Positions 1 through 7,452 of a DNA stretch of 10,555 bases are shown here, piece by piece (within the stretch, counting starts at the first letter, position 1; each line of letters opens with the position of its first letter). The notes beneath the pieces were generated by a model that saw only the letters and a list, made by a program, of their open reading frames with translations, had not been told where the DNA came from and did no database searches. The position numbers were made by a program, and so were the translations under genes. This DNA comes from Halanaerobiaceae bacterium (GTDB taxonomy: Bacteria; Bacillota; Halanaerobiia; Halanaerobiales; Halarsenatibacteraceae): the NCBI GenBank assembly GCA_003554685.1, contig PWHA01000179.1:1-10555 (forward strand). The letters are read 5' to 3'.

Positions 1-27
1 AGCTCCTCTTTTTGATTAATTCTAAGC

Positions 28-34
28 GAAGGAG
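28..34 (+). promoter_or_regulatory. Shine-Dalgarno site of the cold-shock gene
   Basis: GAAGGAG lies 6 nt before ATG 41 and 9 nt before the adjacent ATG 44. Both spacings are workable, so this site does not decide between the two starts. The window begins only 40 bases upstream, so the promoter and any long cold-shock leader are out of view. Confidence 0.8.
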
Positions 35-40
35 TGTTAT

Positions 41-241
41 ATGATGCAAGGTAAAGTAAAATGGTTCAACCCTGATAAAGGCTACGGCTTTATCGAAACA
101 GAAGAAGGCAACGATGTATTTGTTCATTTTTCTGCAATCCAAAGTGACGGTTTTAAAACTTTGGACGAAGAACAAACAGTTGAATTCGATGTAGTCGAAG
201 GCAACCGCGGTTCGCAGGCAGCAAACGTTGTCGCTATATAA
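41..241 (+). CDS. CspA-family cold-shock protein
   Basis: A 66-residue single cold-shock domain (OB fold), the usual length for bacterial Csp proteins. The beta-1 signature GKVKWFN is at residues 4-10, RNP1 KGYGFI at 13-18 and RNP2 VFVHF at 26-30. These aromatic motifs bind single-stranded RNA or DNA, so the protein is expected to act as a cytoplasmic RNA chaperone that melts secondary structure, especially after temperature downshift. Two ATGs in tandem (41 and 44) both sit behind a good Shine-Dalgarno site. The second gives MQGKVKWFN, also a typical family start. The gene has its own terminator and is followed by a DEAD-box RNA helicase on the same strand, a functionally matched neighbour. 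Family assignment is firm; whether it is cold-induced cannot be told from this sequence. Confidence 0.97.
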   Translation: MMQGKVKWFNPDKGYGFIETEEGNDVFVHFSAIQSDGFKTLDEEQTVEFDVVEGNRGSQAANVVAI

Positions 242-268
242 TTTAAACTAAGAGTATAGCAAAAAAGA

Positions 269-313
269 AAAATGAGGGCATTTCCGGTCGTTATGGAAAT
301 GCCCTCATTTTTA
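269..313 (+). terminator. Rho-independent terminator after the cold-shock gene
   Basis: A perfect 17-bp stem pairs 269-285 with 295-311 around a 9-nt loop, with core GAGGGCATTTCC / GGAAATGCCCTC. The stem ends in an A-run on the left and a T-run (about 308-312) on the right. Because it is AT-flanked on both sides it could also work in the opposite direction. It ends the cold-shock transcript 28 nt after the stop codon. Confidence 0.9.
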
Positions 314-318
314 AGTGA

Positions 319-342
319 AAAGCCGGCATACTATCCGGCTTT
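319..342 (+). other. Short hairpin in the helicase leader
   Basis: AAAGCCGG (319-326) pairs with CCGGCTTT (335-342) around an 8-nt loop. It lies just after the cold-shock terminator and 57 nt before the helicase start. It may be a second weak terminator or a 5' leader structure of the helicase mRNA. The T-tract is only three bases, so its role is open. Confidence 0.45.
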
Positions 343-398
343 AAAGCAAAAAGATAAATTAACTTTAAATTTAAGATCAGAGAGGATTATTTTTATAG

Positions 399-1841
399 AT
401 GTCAACATTTTATGAGTTTGGATTAAGCAATGCGCTTATCAAGGCAGTTTCCAGCATGGGATTCGAAGAAGCTACTTCCATCCAGGAGCTGGCAATACCG
501 ATTGCCCTGAAAGGAAAAGATATCATCGGGCAAGCTCAAACCGGGACTGGAAAGACAGCGGCCTTTGGAATTCCGATCATTGAAAAATGTGATCCTCACC
601 AGGGTGTTATTCAGGGGCTTGTTATTACTCCTACCAGGGAACTGGCAATACAGGTAGCTGAAGAATTAAACAGCCTCGGGCATTATAGTAAAATTCGGGC
701 CCTCCCAATATATGGTGGGCAAAATATTGAAAGGCAAATCAAAGCGCTGAAAAACAAACCGCAAATCATCGTGGCCACACCGGGCCGCTTGATGGATCAT
801 ATGCGCAGAAAATTAATTCGCCTGCAGCACCTTACCACGGTTATTCTTGATGAAGCTGATGAAATGCTCAACATGGGCTTTCGGGAAGATATAGAAACCA
901 TCCTGTCCGATGTGCCGGATAAACGTCAAACTATGCTTTTTTCAGCTACAATGCCCCAGCCTATTCAGGATCTGGCCCACCGCTTCATGCAGGAACCGGA
1001 ATTTATTCGGATTAAGGCAAAAGAAATTACCGTTTCCAGTACCGAACAATACTGTTACAAGGTCCATGAAAAAGAAAAATTTGATGCCCTTTGCCGGCTG
1101 CTTGATCTACATTCACCAGAAGCGGCAATTGTATTTGCCAGGACCAAGCGTCGAGTAGATGAACTTTCAGATGCCCTGATCAAACGCGGTTATTTCGCAG
1201 AAGCTATCCATGGTGACCTCACCCAACCCCAAAGAGATAGCGCCATGCATAAATTTAAAAATGGATCTACGGAAATACTGGTTGCCACCGATGTGGCCGC
1301 AAGAGGCTTAGACATCGGATCTGTAACCCACGTCTACAACTTTGATATCCCCCAGGATCCCGACAGCTATGTGCACCGGATTGGAAGAACCGGAAGATTA
1401 GGCAAACCGGGCATCGCCGCCACATTAGCATCAAGCCGCGAGATGAGCCATATTGAATTGATTGAACGCTCGATAAAAAGAAATATAATCCGAAAGCCGG
1501 TTCCCACTATCAGCGAAACGGTAGAGGAACAGCAGCGCCTGACAGCCGGCAAGCTGTTTCAGGTAATCGAAACAGATGAGCACTTGCCATATAAGGGAAC
1601 AGCACTTAAACTGCTGGAAGATTCCCAGGCAGCAAACCTTTTAGCTGCAGCCCTAAAACTGCTGACCAAGGAACCCGATCAGACTCCTGTCCATCTTACT
1701 GATGCAGATTTATGGACGACAAAGAAAAACAAACCCGGGAAAAACCGCAAAAAACAGGGACACCATAGAAAGCCCGGAAAAAGTGCTAAAAAGAACAATT
1801 ATATCCAAGACGGATCCAAGAAAAAATATAATTCAGTATAA
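399..1841 (+). CDS. deaD: DEAD-box ATP-dependent RNA helicase (CshA/DeaD type)
   Basis: A 480-residue superfamily 2 helicase with the full motif set: Q motif from about F4 to Q29, Walker A AQTGTGKT 46-53, PTRELA 78-83, DEAD 151-154, SAT 182-184, and motif VI HRIGRTGR 326-333 in the second RecA-like domain. After the core (about residue 365) comes a roughly 60-residue helical segment and then a strongly basic tail (about 435-475, rich in Lys, Arg and Gly) typical of RNA-binding extensions. There is no DbpA-type RRM. Expected role: ATP-driven unwinding of short RNA duplexes in ribosome assembly and mRNA decay, in the cytoplasm. A purine-rich AGAGAGG (379-385) precedes the ATG at a rather long distance of 13 nt. 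The preceding Csp gene suggests a shared cold or RNA-structure role. The gene ends in a clear terminator. CshA and DeaD/CsdA cannot be separated with certainty by reading alone. Confidence 0.95.
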   Translation: MSTFYEFGLSNALIKAVSSMGFEEATSIQELAIPIALKGKDIIGQAQTGTGKTAAFGIPIIEKCDPHQGVIQGLVITPTRELAIQVAEELNSLGHYSKIRALPIYGGQNIERQIKALKNKPQIIVATPGRLMDHMRRKLIRLQHLTTVILDEADEMLNMGFREDIETILSDVPDKRQTMLFSATMPQPIQDLAHRFMQEPEFIRIKAKEITVSSTEQYCYKVHEKEKFDALCRLLDLHSPEAAIVFARTKRRVDELSDALIKRGYFAEAIHGDLTQPQRDSAMHKFKNGSTEILVATDVAARGLDIGSVTHVYNFDIPQDPDSYVHRIGRTGRLGKPGIAATLASSREMSHIELIERSIKRNIIRKPVPTISETVEEQQRLTAGKLFQVIETDEHLPYKGTALKLLEDSQAANLLAAALKLLTKEPDQTPVHLTDADLWTTKKNKPGKNRKKQGHHRKPGKSAKKNNYIQDGSKKKYNSV

Positions 1842-1878
1842 CTGGTAGCTGAAGTAGACTACAATTAGACCAGAAAGC

Positions 1879-1920
1879 AGCCCCGGAAACATGAATCGTA
1901 TTTACCAGGCCGGGGCTTTT
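1879..1920 (+). terminator. Rho-independent terminator after the helicase
   Basis: AGCCCCGG (1879-1886) pairs with CCGGGGCT (1910-1917) around a 23-nt loop, and a run of T follows (1917-1920). The GC-rich 8-bp stem 38 nt after the helicase stop marks the end of the plus-strand block. The long loop makes it slightly atypical. Confidence 0.8.
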
Positions 1921-2102
1921 GCAATCCCCGATCCGGTAAAACTTTCGGCAGCTATAACTAATATGCAACTTGGGATAACAAAATCAGAGAGGGCTATACT
2001 TGTTCAGCAAGCGCTCAAAATTATTCTTTTTACCAACTTGTTAAAGCTTCGTTGACCCCCTGCGCAGGGCTGCCTTTCTTCAGGAAATATGTAAAAGATC
2101 TC
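1921..2102. other. Non-coding junction between opposing gene blocks
   Basis: No convincing gene on either strand. It holds the tail of the convergent junction between the plus-strand helicase and the minus-strand MNT gene, a 12-base perfect palindrome CCCTGCGCAGGG (2058-2069), and an open minus-strand frame (2004-2102) that continues the MNT gene past its TGA stop. No recombination site or insertion sequence end could be recognised. Confidence 0.5.
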
Positions 2103-2462
2103 TCAGGTTTTCTTCCAGGAAACATCTTCCTCATCTTTTGTAAATAAAAACTCTCCCCTGGTTGCTTCATGGCGAAATCCAAGGCTGCTATTGTTTAAGG
2201 TATGGACGTCTACTTTAATCCCTACCAGGGAACTTAACTGCATGGAAAGAACCAGGCAAAAATCCACATAGTCGGATCTGAAACTGCCTTCCTCCAAATA
2301 TATCGCAATATCGATGTCATGAAAGGGCAATTCGCTTTCAAGAAATGAACCATGGACAAATGCAAAAAGAATATATGGATTCTCCTGAAGTTTTTCCTTA
2401 ATTATATCTTTTATTGCTCTCTTATTTTCTTCAGAAAGGGTATGTCTTTGTTTATCAACCAT
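2103..2462 (-). CDS. MNT-domain nucleotidyltransferase (MntA-like), orphan
   Basis: A 119-residue minimal nucleotidyltransferase of the polymerase-beta fold. The nucleotide-binding GSF motif is at residues 38-40 (numbered from the ATG at 2462), the metal-binding DID at 49-51 inside a hydrophobic strand (HDIDIAIYL), and a third acidic residue D85 lies in IKVDVHTL. Family proteins of this size are usually MntA antitoxins that AMPylate a neighbouring HEPN toxin (HepT). Here no HEPN gene is present on either side. I prefer the ATG at 2462 to the upstream ATG at 2480 because AAGGAG (2471-2476) sits exactly 8 nt before it and would fall inside the longer form. The protein stops soon after the usual DEE segment, about 15-25 residues earlier than I expect for the family, and the frame stays open after the TGA. 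It may be C-terminally truncated. Fold assignment is firm, in vivo role is not. Confidence 0.85.
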   Translation of the reverse strand: MVDKQRHTLSEENKRAIKDIIKEKLQENPYILFAFVHGSFLESELPFHDIDIAIYLEEGSFRSDYVDFCLVLSMQLSSLVGIKVDVHTLNNSSLGFRHEATRGEFLFTKDEEDVSWKKT

Positions 2463-2470
2463 CACCATAG

Positions 2471-2476
2471 CTCCTT
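2471..2476 (-). promoter_or_regulatory. Shine-Dalgarno site deciding the MNT start
   Basis: AAGGAG read on the minus strand, 8 nt upstream of ATG 2462. The ATG at 2480 has no comparable site, only an AT-rich stretch, so the shorter product is favoured. Confidence 0.7.
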
Positions 2477-2535
2477 GCATATATCAATTAACAGCTATTT
2501 TGTCGAACACTGCTGTTTAAGATTGTCCTGTAGTT

Positions 2536-2562
2536 ATTATAACATTGATAGCCTGGTCACAA
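2536..2562 (-). promoter_or_regulatory. Candidate promoter of the MNT gene
   Basis: A perfect -10 TATAAT (2536-2541) lies about 75 nt upstream of the MNT start, with TTGTGA (2557-2562) as a -35 box at a short 15-nt spacing. The -35 region touches an inverted repeat (2561-2575). With the 217-nt gap from jetD this suggests the MNT gene is transcribed on its own. The spacing is suboptimal, so the call is tentative. Confidence 0.35.
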
Positions 2563-2575
2563 CGAGCAGCTCGTT
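2561..2575. repeat. Inverted repeat AACGAGC-A-GCTCGTT
   Basis: Perfect 7-1-7 palindrome overlapping the upstream edge of the candidate MNT promoter. The single-base centre fits a repressor operator better than an RNA hairpin. No regulator gene that would bind it can be named. Confidence 0.5.
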
Positions 2576-2627
2576 TATTCGCATACTAATAACAACTATT
2601 TGTTACAGTAGCAAGAAAGATTACTGA

Positions 2628-2644
2628 GCTCCTCTCCCAGGAGC
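2628..2644 (-). terminator. Weak candidate terminator after jetD
   Basis: On the minus strand GCTCCT pairs with AGGAGC around GGGAG, followed by a T-rich stretch (TCAGTAATCTTTCTT). It lies 36 nt after the jetD stop. The stem is only 6 bp and the T-tract is interrupted, so termination may be partial. Confidence 0.3.
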
Positions 2645-2679
2645 AGGCTGAAATCCGTTTATCCCCATGATTAATCAAC

Positions 2680-3936
2680 TTATAGGGTTACAGCTTCCTG
2701 CTCCAGGCGCAACCTGTGCTCCAGCATTTTTTGAATAAGAGGATGAAATATCTCCAGGGCGGGGTCAGTCAATAACTGCTTCAACTTATAACCATAATTT
2801 TCATCAAATGGCTGCCCTTGATCCAGATGCTTAAGGTAAGTTTTTACATCCATATAAATTGGCTGAAAGAAAATGCCCGTTTTTTCTACCAGGGCATACC
2901 AGATGGTTATACCGCCCAAATCTAGATCTCCCCAGTGATAAAAGCAGGCCCGGGGATTATTTTTTTGCAGATAATGATAGAGCTTTTGAAGTAGTTCCCG
3001 GCGGGGTGGATTATGGTGCCCACCGAGATACAGGACTAAATGGTCGTCAGGAGCATTGTAGAGATAGTGATAAAAAGAAGTCTTGTTCTCAACGGTAATA
3101 ACGGCTTCGGCCCTACATGCTTTAATTTGTAATTCTTTGGCCATTTCTGACGAGAGGCCGAGATCGGGATAAAAGGCAGATAAATCTACCCGACCTTTTT
3201 TTGTAGAAATAACTAACGGCCCGGAAAGATTAATATGGGTCGGATTATCAACGATCCCTTTTTCAGCAAGTATTTCGGCCTGACCCCTGGCTGCTTCATT
3301 TTCACTCAAGCAGTAGGCTTTCAGTATCTCGACGATAGATCTTTCCAGTTCCTGCCAGAGTTTGGAATTGCCGTACAAGCGCACACTGAGCAAGCGCTTG
3401 GGAATCTCGCTTCTCCTGGGCTCAAAAAAAGCATGGAGCCCTTGTAAAAGCTGGATCATCTCCTTTTCGCGCCCCGGTTTAATCGAAGCTGGCAGTGTTT
3501 TTAGCTGATCCAGATCGGAAAGTACACGACTGTAGAAATGCGCCAGTTCGGGAGGCGCCCCCTCACTCCACTTTTCCATTATTTGAGCGGCAGATCGATA
3601 CAGCTCTTTTTTCGATCTGCGTTTAAGAAGTTCGTAAATAATTTCAAGATTGTCTTCATCAAGGGCTACGCGCTCCAAATATTCTCCCTTATTAAACCTT
3701 TCCCACTCCAAGGAAATCAAGCTTTCTTGCTCCAGTTGCTGCGCTTCCGAGTTGAACAGGAGGCGGTAACTGCTGTCACTGGCATGGTAATAATCAGGGA
3801 AACTGCGGGCGTTAATTTTTAACATAGTTCTACGTCTATTTTTCTGGCTAGTTCCGTAATCCCGGCGTTTTTCGTAACGGTCCAGGAGGTTATTTAAAAT
3901 TTCTTTTTGGAGGTTACTGAGTTTTATTTTGCGCAT
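2680..3936 (-). CDS. jetD: Wadjet protein JetD, TOPRIM nuclease subunit
   Basis: A 418-residue protein whose C-terminal half (about 220-400) carries a TOPRIM-type metal centre: E283 in VENKT, then D337 and D339 in HWGDLDLGG. These are the key acidic residues of the JetD (DUF2220) domain, related to topoisomerase VI subunit A. The N-terminal half is helical and charged and corresponds to the arm that contacts the SMC complex (DUF3322-like). Known role of the family: once the JetABC motor has extruded a small circular DNA, JetD makes the double-strand cut that linearises the plasmid. It is the last gene of the jet operon, 174 nt after jetC, with a weak G-rich ribosome site (GGGG, 8 nt before ATG). 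All catalytic acids are present, so it looks intact. Identity is firm from the motifs and the neighbours. Confidence 0.93.
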   Translation of the reverse strand: MRKIKLSNLQKEILNNLLDRYEKRRDYGTSQKNRRRTMLKINARSFPDYYHASDSSYRLLFNSEAQQLEQESLISLEWERFNKGEYLERVALDEDNLEIIYELLKRRSKKELYRSAAQIMEKWSEGAPPELAHFYSRVLSDLDQLKTLPASIKPGREKEMIQLLQGLHAFFEPRRSEIPKRLLSVRLYGNSKLWQELERSIVEILKAYCLSENEAARGQAEILAEKGIVDNPTHINLSGPLVISTKKGRVDLSAFYPDLGLSSEMAKELQIKACRAEAVITVENKTSFYHYLYNAPDDHLVLYLGGHHNPPRRELLQKLYHYLQKNNPRACFYHWGDLDLGGITIWYALVEKTGIFFQPIYMDVKTYLKHLDQGQPFDENYGYKLKQLLTDPALEIFHPLIQKMLEHRLRLEQEAVTL

Positions 3937-4110
3937 TTATAAATCCCCGCTCCATAACATGCATTGCCCTTTAAGTGGATTTCAAATCCCGATTTACAAT
4001 AATCTCCCCTAAAACTTGCTGACATCGAAGTTAAAAACATACCGGGTTTGCAGAAATGAATAGTTAAATAATCACCCTCTCCGGGTAGCACCGCTGCCGT
4101 AACTATTGAG
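3937..4110 (-). other. 174-nt gap between jetC and jetD
   Basis: No separate gene is supported. The gap is unusual because the +1 frame relative to jetC stays open across all of it, to a stop at 3924 inside jetD, and because jetC ends right after a run of seven G (4114-4120). It also holds a 13-nt palindrome GGATTT-C-AAATCC (3977-3989). No convincing promoter for jetD was found, so jetD is probably read from the operon mRNA. Confidence 0.45.
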
Positions 4111-7100
4111 TTACCCCCCCTTAGCCTGCCGCATCTCTGCTTTTTGCCCCGTTTCAATCAATTCCTTGCGCGTTACTTTTTCAATAAAGCTGGAGAAGTT
4201 TTCTTTCATCACCACCAGGTTGGTATTCATATAGGGAACTATTAATTGGATCCGGCCGGTTGGTGCCACTATCATCGCCTGGAAGCCCAGCTTTTGCATA
4301 AACCGAATCGCTTCTTCAATCCGGTCGGCATCCATCCGGTTAAAAGCTTCGTCAAAAACCACCAGGCGCAGAGTGTCGCTCTTGCGGTAGAGCTGATAGG
4401 CCTGGTAAAAAGAGGCCAGGATGGCCACATAGAAGGGGACCTGGGTTTCTCCACCGGATTTGTCCCGGGCCACCTTGGAAAAGCTGCTCTTATTACCCAT
4501 TTGATCGGTGATTATAATATCAAAATCCAGGTAGGTACGGTAATCGGTAAGCGCATGCATGGTTTCTTGAAGCTCGCTATCCCGGTTAGCAATTTCATTA
4601 AATAGACCATTGATGGCATCGCCATACTTTTCATAAAAGGCGGGCCTAAATATTGATCCTTCATAAACCCCGGAATCCATGATCATATCATAGTAGTGCT
4701 TGGTTTCCGTTTTGGCCATAAGGCTGAAACGGTATTCCTCGGTGCCAAACCGCATCCCCTGCAAAGCCCGGTTCAATTCCTTGATTTCTTCCCGGGCCAG
4801 CTTGATGTATTCACCCAGGCGGGCTATAAAATGTTCCTGGAAGCTGTGTTCCGCTTTTTCCCGCGCTTCCCGGGCCTGCTTTTCATAATCCTGCAGGTGG
4901 CTATCGATTAAAGTCCGGTAGCGCTGGTTGAAAGTGCAGTTATCCTGGCTTTCGGGATCGCCCGGGAAATTATAGCTATAGACATACTCGGTCCGCATTT
5001 TAATCAATTTATTTCTCTGGTTGTTGATCCTGGTATTGATCCCGTCCCGGTTCCTGCTGTAATTTTGATAGAGCACCTCTGGGTTTCGCTCCTGCGTTTC
5101 TTTTTCCCACTTGTGCCGGCACTGTTCTAAAATATCTTCATCCAGCTGCTCCTCCAACTTGATTAATAACTGCTGCTCTTCTTGTTCTTGCTGCGCCAAA
5201 TTATCAAGCTGCTTGTTGATATTCTGAATTTTACTTTCTAAACCGCCCAGATTTTTGTTCAGATCCTGCAGCCTTTCATCCAACCTGTCCCTTTCCAGCA
5301 ATTTATGATTATATTCCCGCTCAAAGCGTTCGTATTCGGTAAAATCAAGGGAAAGAAGCTCTTTTTGAGCTTTTTCCAGTGCGGCAGAAAGATCATCCTT
5401 TTCCTGCAACTTGCCCATTTCTTCACTCCAGTGTTTGTAGCGATCGCGCTTGTCGGTGAAGAAAGAATCGGCCGAAGCAGAAATTTTTAGGTTTTCTTCT
5501 ATTCTTGCCTGCTGCCTGCCCACTTCTTCCAGAAGATGCCTGGTTCTTAAAAGCTGAGTCCGGATCGCCTCTTTACCGATGTAAGGGGTTTCGTAACGGC
5601 TGCGGGGAATTTGCCTGGCAGTGTGGTTTTGATAAAGCTGGCAGCTGTCTGTGATTGATCGCCGGAATTTTTTAAGTTTCCGCTCTGAATCGCACTTAAT
5701 CACCGCCCCGAGGAGGTGGTTGGCATATGCGGACACATAATCAACAGAGGCGGTTATCTCTTCGGCCAGGCTGTTTTGCTCGGGACCGCGCTTTTCTTGC
5801 ATAAGTTTACCGGTATTGACCAGTCCCACCCGCTCGATGTGGAGGGTGTACTTGTAACTTTCATAAAGGGACAGCGCTTCGTTAAAAAAGGCCGGAGGGA
5901 CCAACAGGTCAAATTTTTGGGTGTGCAGGTAACCCTCAATGGCATCACGCCAGCGCTCATTCCCGATATCTATAGCTTCGCATAAAATGTGAACGGGAAC
6001 CGCCTTGTCTTCTGGGCCGGTAAGATTTTCCTCGAGAACCTTTTTTAATTTCATGGTAGGAGATTCTGTACCAAGCACCTGGTTGTTTTCTAAATCGCCG
6101 ATCATTTTTTTAAGCCGGATTTCCTCACGGGATAAATCGTCTTTTTCTTTCTGCCACTGATTTTTCTGGAGGAATAGCCAATGCATGGCTTTAGTCCAGG
6201 CACCGGTATAATCAGCAATTTTTTCCGGAAACATCGCCCCGCCGGAGCCTGCAGCCTGCAGCCAGGCCTCTTTTGCTGCCAAAAGAACGCCGGTTATCTC
6301 TACAGGTGCATTGAGTTTGCTGAGAATATCATAAAGCTGTGCAAATTCTTTTGCCTCGGTCTTAAAGCGGTGAAGTAGGTTCTCTTCCAGGTTCATTATC
6401 TCTTCTAACTTTTGGCGGAGCATTTGCAGGTGGCGATTAAGTTCTTCTTCTTTCTGTTTGGCTTCATTTTCCCGCATCAGGGTTTCAAGGTCAGCTAAAG
6501 TTTCTTTAATGCGTTCCTTGTTGGCATGTGCTTCCTCAATTTCCTTTTGAAGTTCTTCTTTACGGCTCAGGAATTTATTCTTTTCCTGCTTCTTTTCCCT
6601 GATTTCATTCAACTTGGCTTCATATGCGCCCCTGGATACCATATAATCGTTAATTTTCAGGGTGTCATTCAACTTTTCTATATCACCATAGCAAGTTTCA
6701 ATTTTCTCCAAAGCGGCAATTTCATTTTTTGTATTATCTATCATCTGCTCTACCTGTCGGAATTTCTCGAAGTACTCCTGCATGTTTTCCACTTCCAGGG
6801 GATGCTCTTCCAGGATGTAATCATAAACAAAACTGCGCAGTTCAGTAATCGGAGAAAAAGATATTCCCTTGGTGAAAAGGGAGAAAAATGATTCTTTTGC
6901 TCCTCCGAACAGCTGCCGCAGGTCATAGATATAGCGGTTAAGATCGTTACGGTACTGCTGGAATTTCACTTCCCTGGCTTTGAGGTAATCGAAAAATTCT
7001 CCCCGGTTGCGCAACTCCTGGGGGCCTTTGAAAAAAAGCTCGTCGTGAAGATTTTCTTCATCAATGCGGAAAAAAACGTGTTCTTCTTCCCCGGTGGTAT

Positions 7101-7452
7101 GGAAATAATCAAAAACCACCCCGATCAAATATGGAGTGCCGGTGGTGGTCCTGGTAACTTCCAGGGCAATATAGCTGGAAAAATCCTCATTGCGCAAATA
7201 ATTGCTTTTTCCTTCCACTCCTGTTTTGCCGCGTAAATAAGTGCGAATATCCCTGGTGGTGCGATCCTCCATCGCCGAAGAATTGAAACGCACCTTTTTT
7301 AAGTTGGCTATGATTACTACCTGGATAGCATCTATTAAGGTGGACTTGCCGGCTCCGTTATCGCCGGTAATCAAAGTATCGCCGTCAACCGGGATTGTTT
7401 CGTTAGTGAAAAAATGCCAGTTAATCAGCTTGATTTTTGTCAGATGCCTCAT
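4111..7452 (-). CDS. jetC: Wadjet protein JetC, SMC-like ATPase
   Basis: A 1113-residue SMC/MukB-like motor. N-terminal ATPase half: Walker A GDNGAGKST at 30-38. Long coiled coils rich in Glu, Lys, Gln and Leu run about 240-380 and about 650-900 and flank a central globular hinge (about 465-620, with the hinge-like WRDAIEGYL around residue 501). C-terminal ATPase half: ABC signature DKSGGET 997-1003, Walker B LVVFDEAF 1030-1037 with D1034 and E1035, and D-loop NRMD 1038-1041. All ATPase elements are intact. Known role: ATP-driven DNA loading and loop extrusion in a complex with the JetA kleisin and JetB. The start at 7452 is supported by GGAGG (7459-7463), 6 nt upstream, and by the usual SMC opening before Walker A. 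The gene overlaps jetB by 32 nt. It ends just after a G7 run. Confidence 0.96.
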   Translation of the reverse strand: MRHLTKIKLINWHFFTNETIPVDGDTLITGDNGAGKSTLIDAIQVVIIANLKKVRFNSSAMEDRTTRDIRTYLRGKTGVEGKSNYLRNEDFSSYIALEVTRTTTGTPYLIGVVFDYFHTTGEEEHVFFRIDEENLHDELFFKGPQELRNRGEFFDYLKAREVKFQQYRNDLNRYIYDLRQLFGGAKESFFSLFTKGISFSPITELRSFVYDYILEEHPLEVENMQEYFEKFRQVEQMIDNTKNEIAALEKIETCYGDIEKLNDTLKINDYMVSRGAYEAKLNEIREKKQEKNKFLSRKEELQKEIEEAHANKERIKETLADLETLMRENEAKQKEEELNRHLQMLRQKLEEIMNLEENLLHRFKTEAKEFAQLYDILSKLNAPVEITGVLLAAKEAWLQAAGSGGAMFPEKIADYTGAWTKAMHWLFLQKNQWQKEKDDLSREEIRLKKMIGDLENNQVLGTESPTMKLKKVLEENLTGPEDKAVPVHILCEAIDIGNERWRDAIEGYLHTQKFDLLVPPAFFNEALSLYESYKYTLHIERVGLVNTGKLMQEKRGPEQNSLAEEITASVDYVSAYANHLLGAVIKCDSERKLKKFRRSITDSCQLYQNHTARQIPRSRYETPYIGKEAIRTQLLRTRHLLEEVGRQQARIEENLKISASADSFFTDKRDRYKHWSEEMGKLQEKDDLSAALEKAQKELLSLDFTEYERFEREYNHKLLERDRLDERLQDLNKNLGGLESKIQNINKQLDNLAQQEQEEQQLLIKLEEQLDEDILEQCRHKWEKETQERNPEVLYQNYSRNRDGINTRINNQRNKLIKMRTEYVYSYNFPGDPESQDNCTFNQRYRTLIDSHLQDYEKQAREAREKAEHSFQEHFIARLGEYIKLAREEIKELNRALQGMRFGTEEYRFSLMAKTETKHYYDMIMDSGVYEGSIFRPAFYEKYGDAINGLFNEIANRDSELQETMHALTDYRTYLDFDIIITDQMGNKSSFSKVARDKSGGETQVPFYVAILASFYQAYQLYRKSDTLRLVVFDEAFNRMDADRIEEAIRFMQKLGFQAMIVAPTGRIQLIVPYMNTNLVVMKENFSSFIEKVTRKELIETGQKAEMRQAKGG

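Noticed and set aside
2058..2069. Perfect palindrome CCCTGCGCAGGG as a terminator of the MNT gene
   Set aside because: It has no unpaired loop and no T-tract on the minus strand; as RNA it leaves only four base pairs.
2103..2105. TGA in the MNT gene as a recoded Trp or Sec codon
   Set aside because: Nothing else in the window needs an altered code, and no selenocysteine element was recognised; a plain stop is simpler.
2352..2627. Plus-strand open frame of 91 codons opposite the MNT gene
   Set aside because: It is antisense to the 5' part of a recognisable gene, has a low-complexity Ser/Tyr/Ile composition and no ribosome site.
1842..2679. Search for a HEPN (HepT) partner of the MNT gene
   Set aside because: Neither the 1842-2102 nor the 2463-2679 stretch has an open frame with the helical HEPN pattern or an RxxxxH motif.
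3924..4157. Small open frame over the jetC-jetD gap as a separate gene
   Set aside because: It begins inside the jetC coding end, has no ribosome site and an unrecognisable composition. It is better kept as a possible jetC frameshift extension or as chance.
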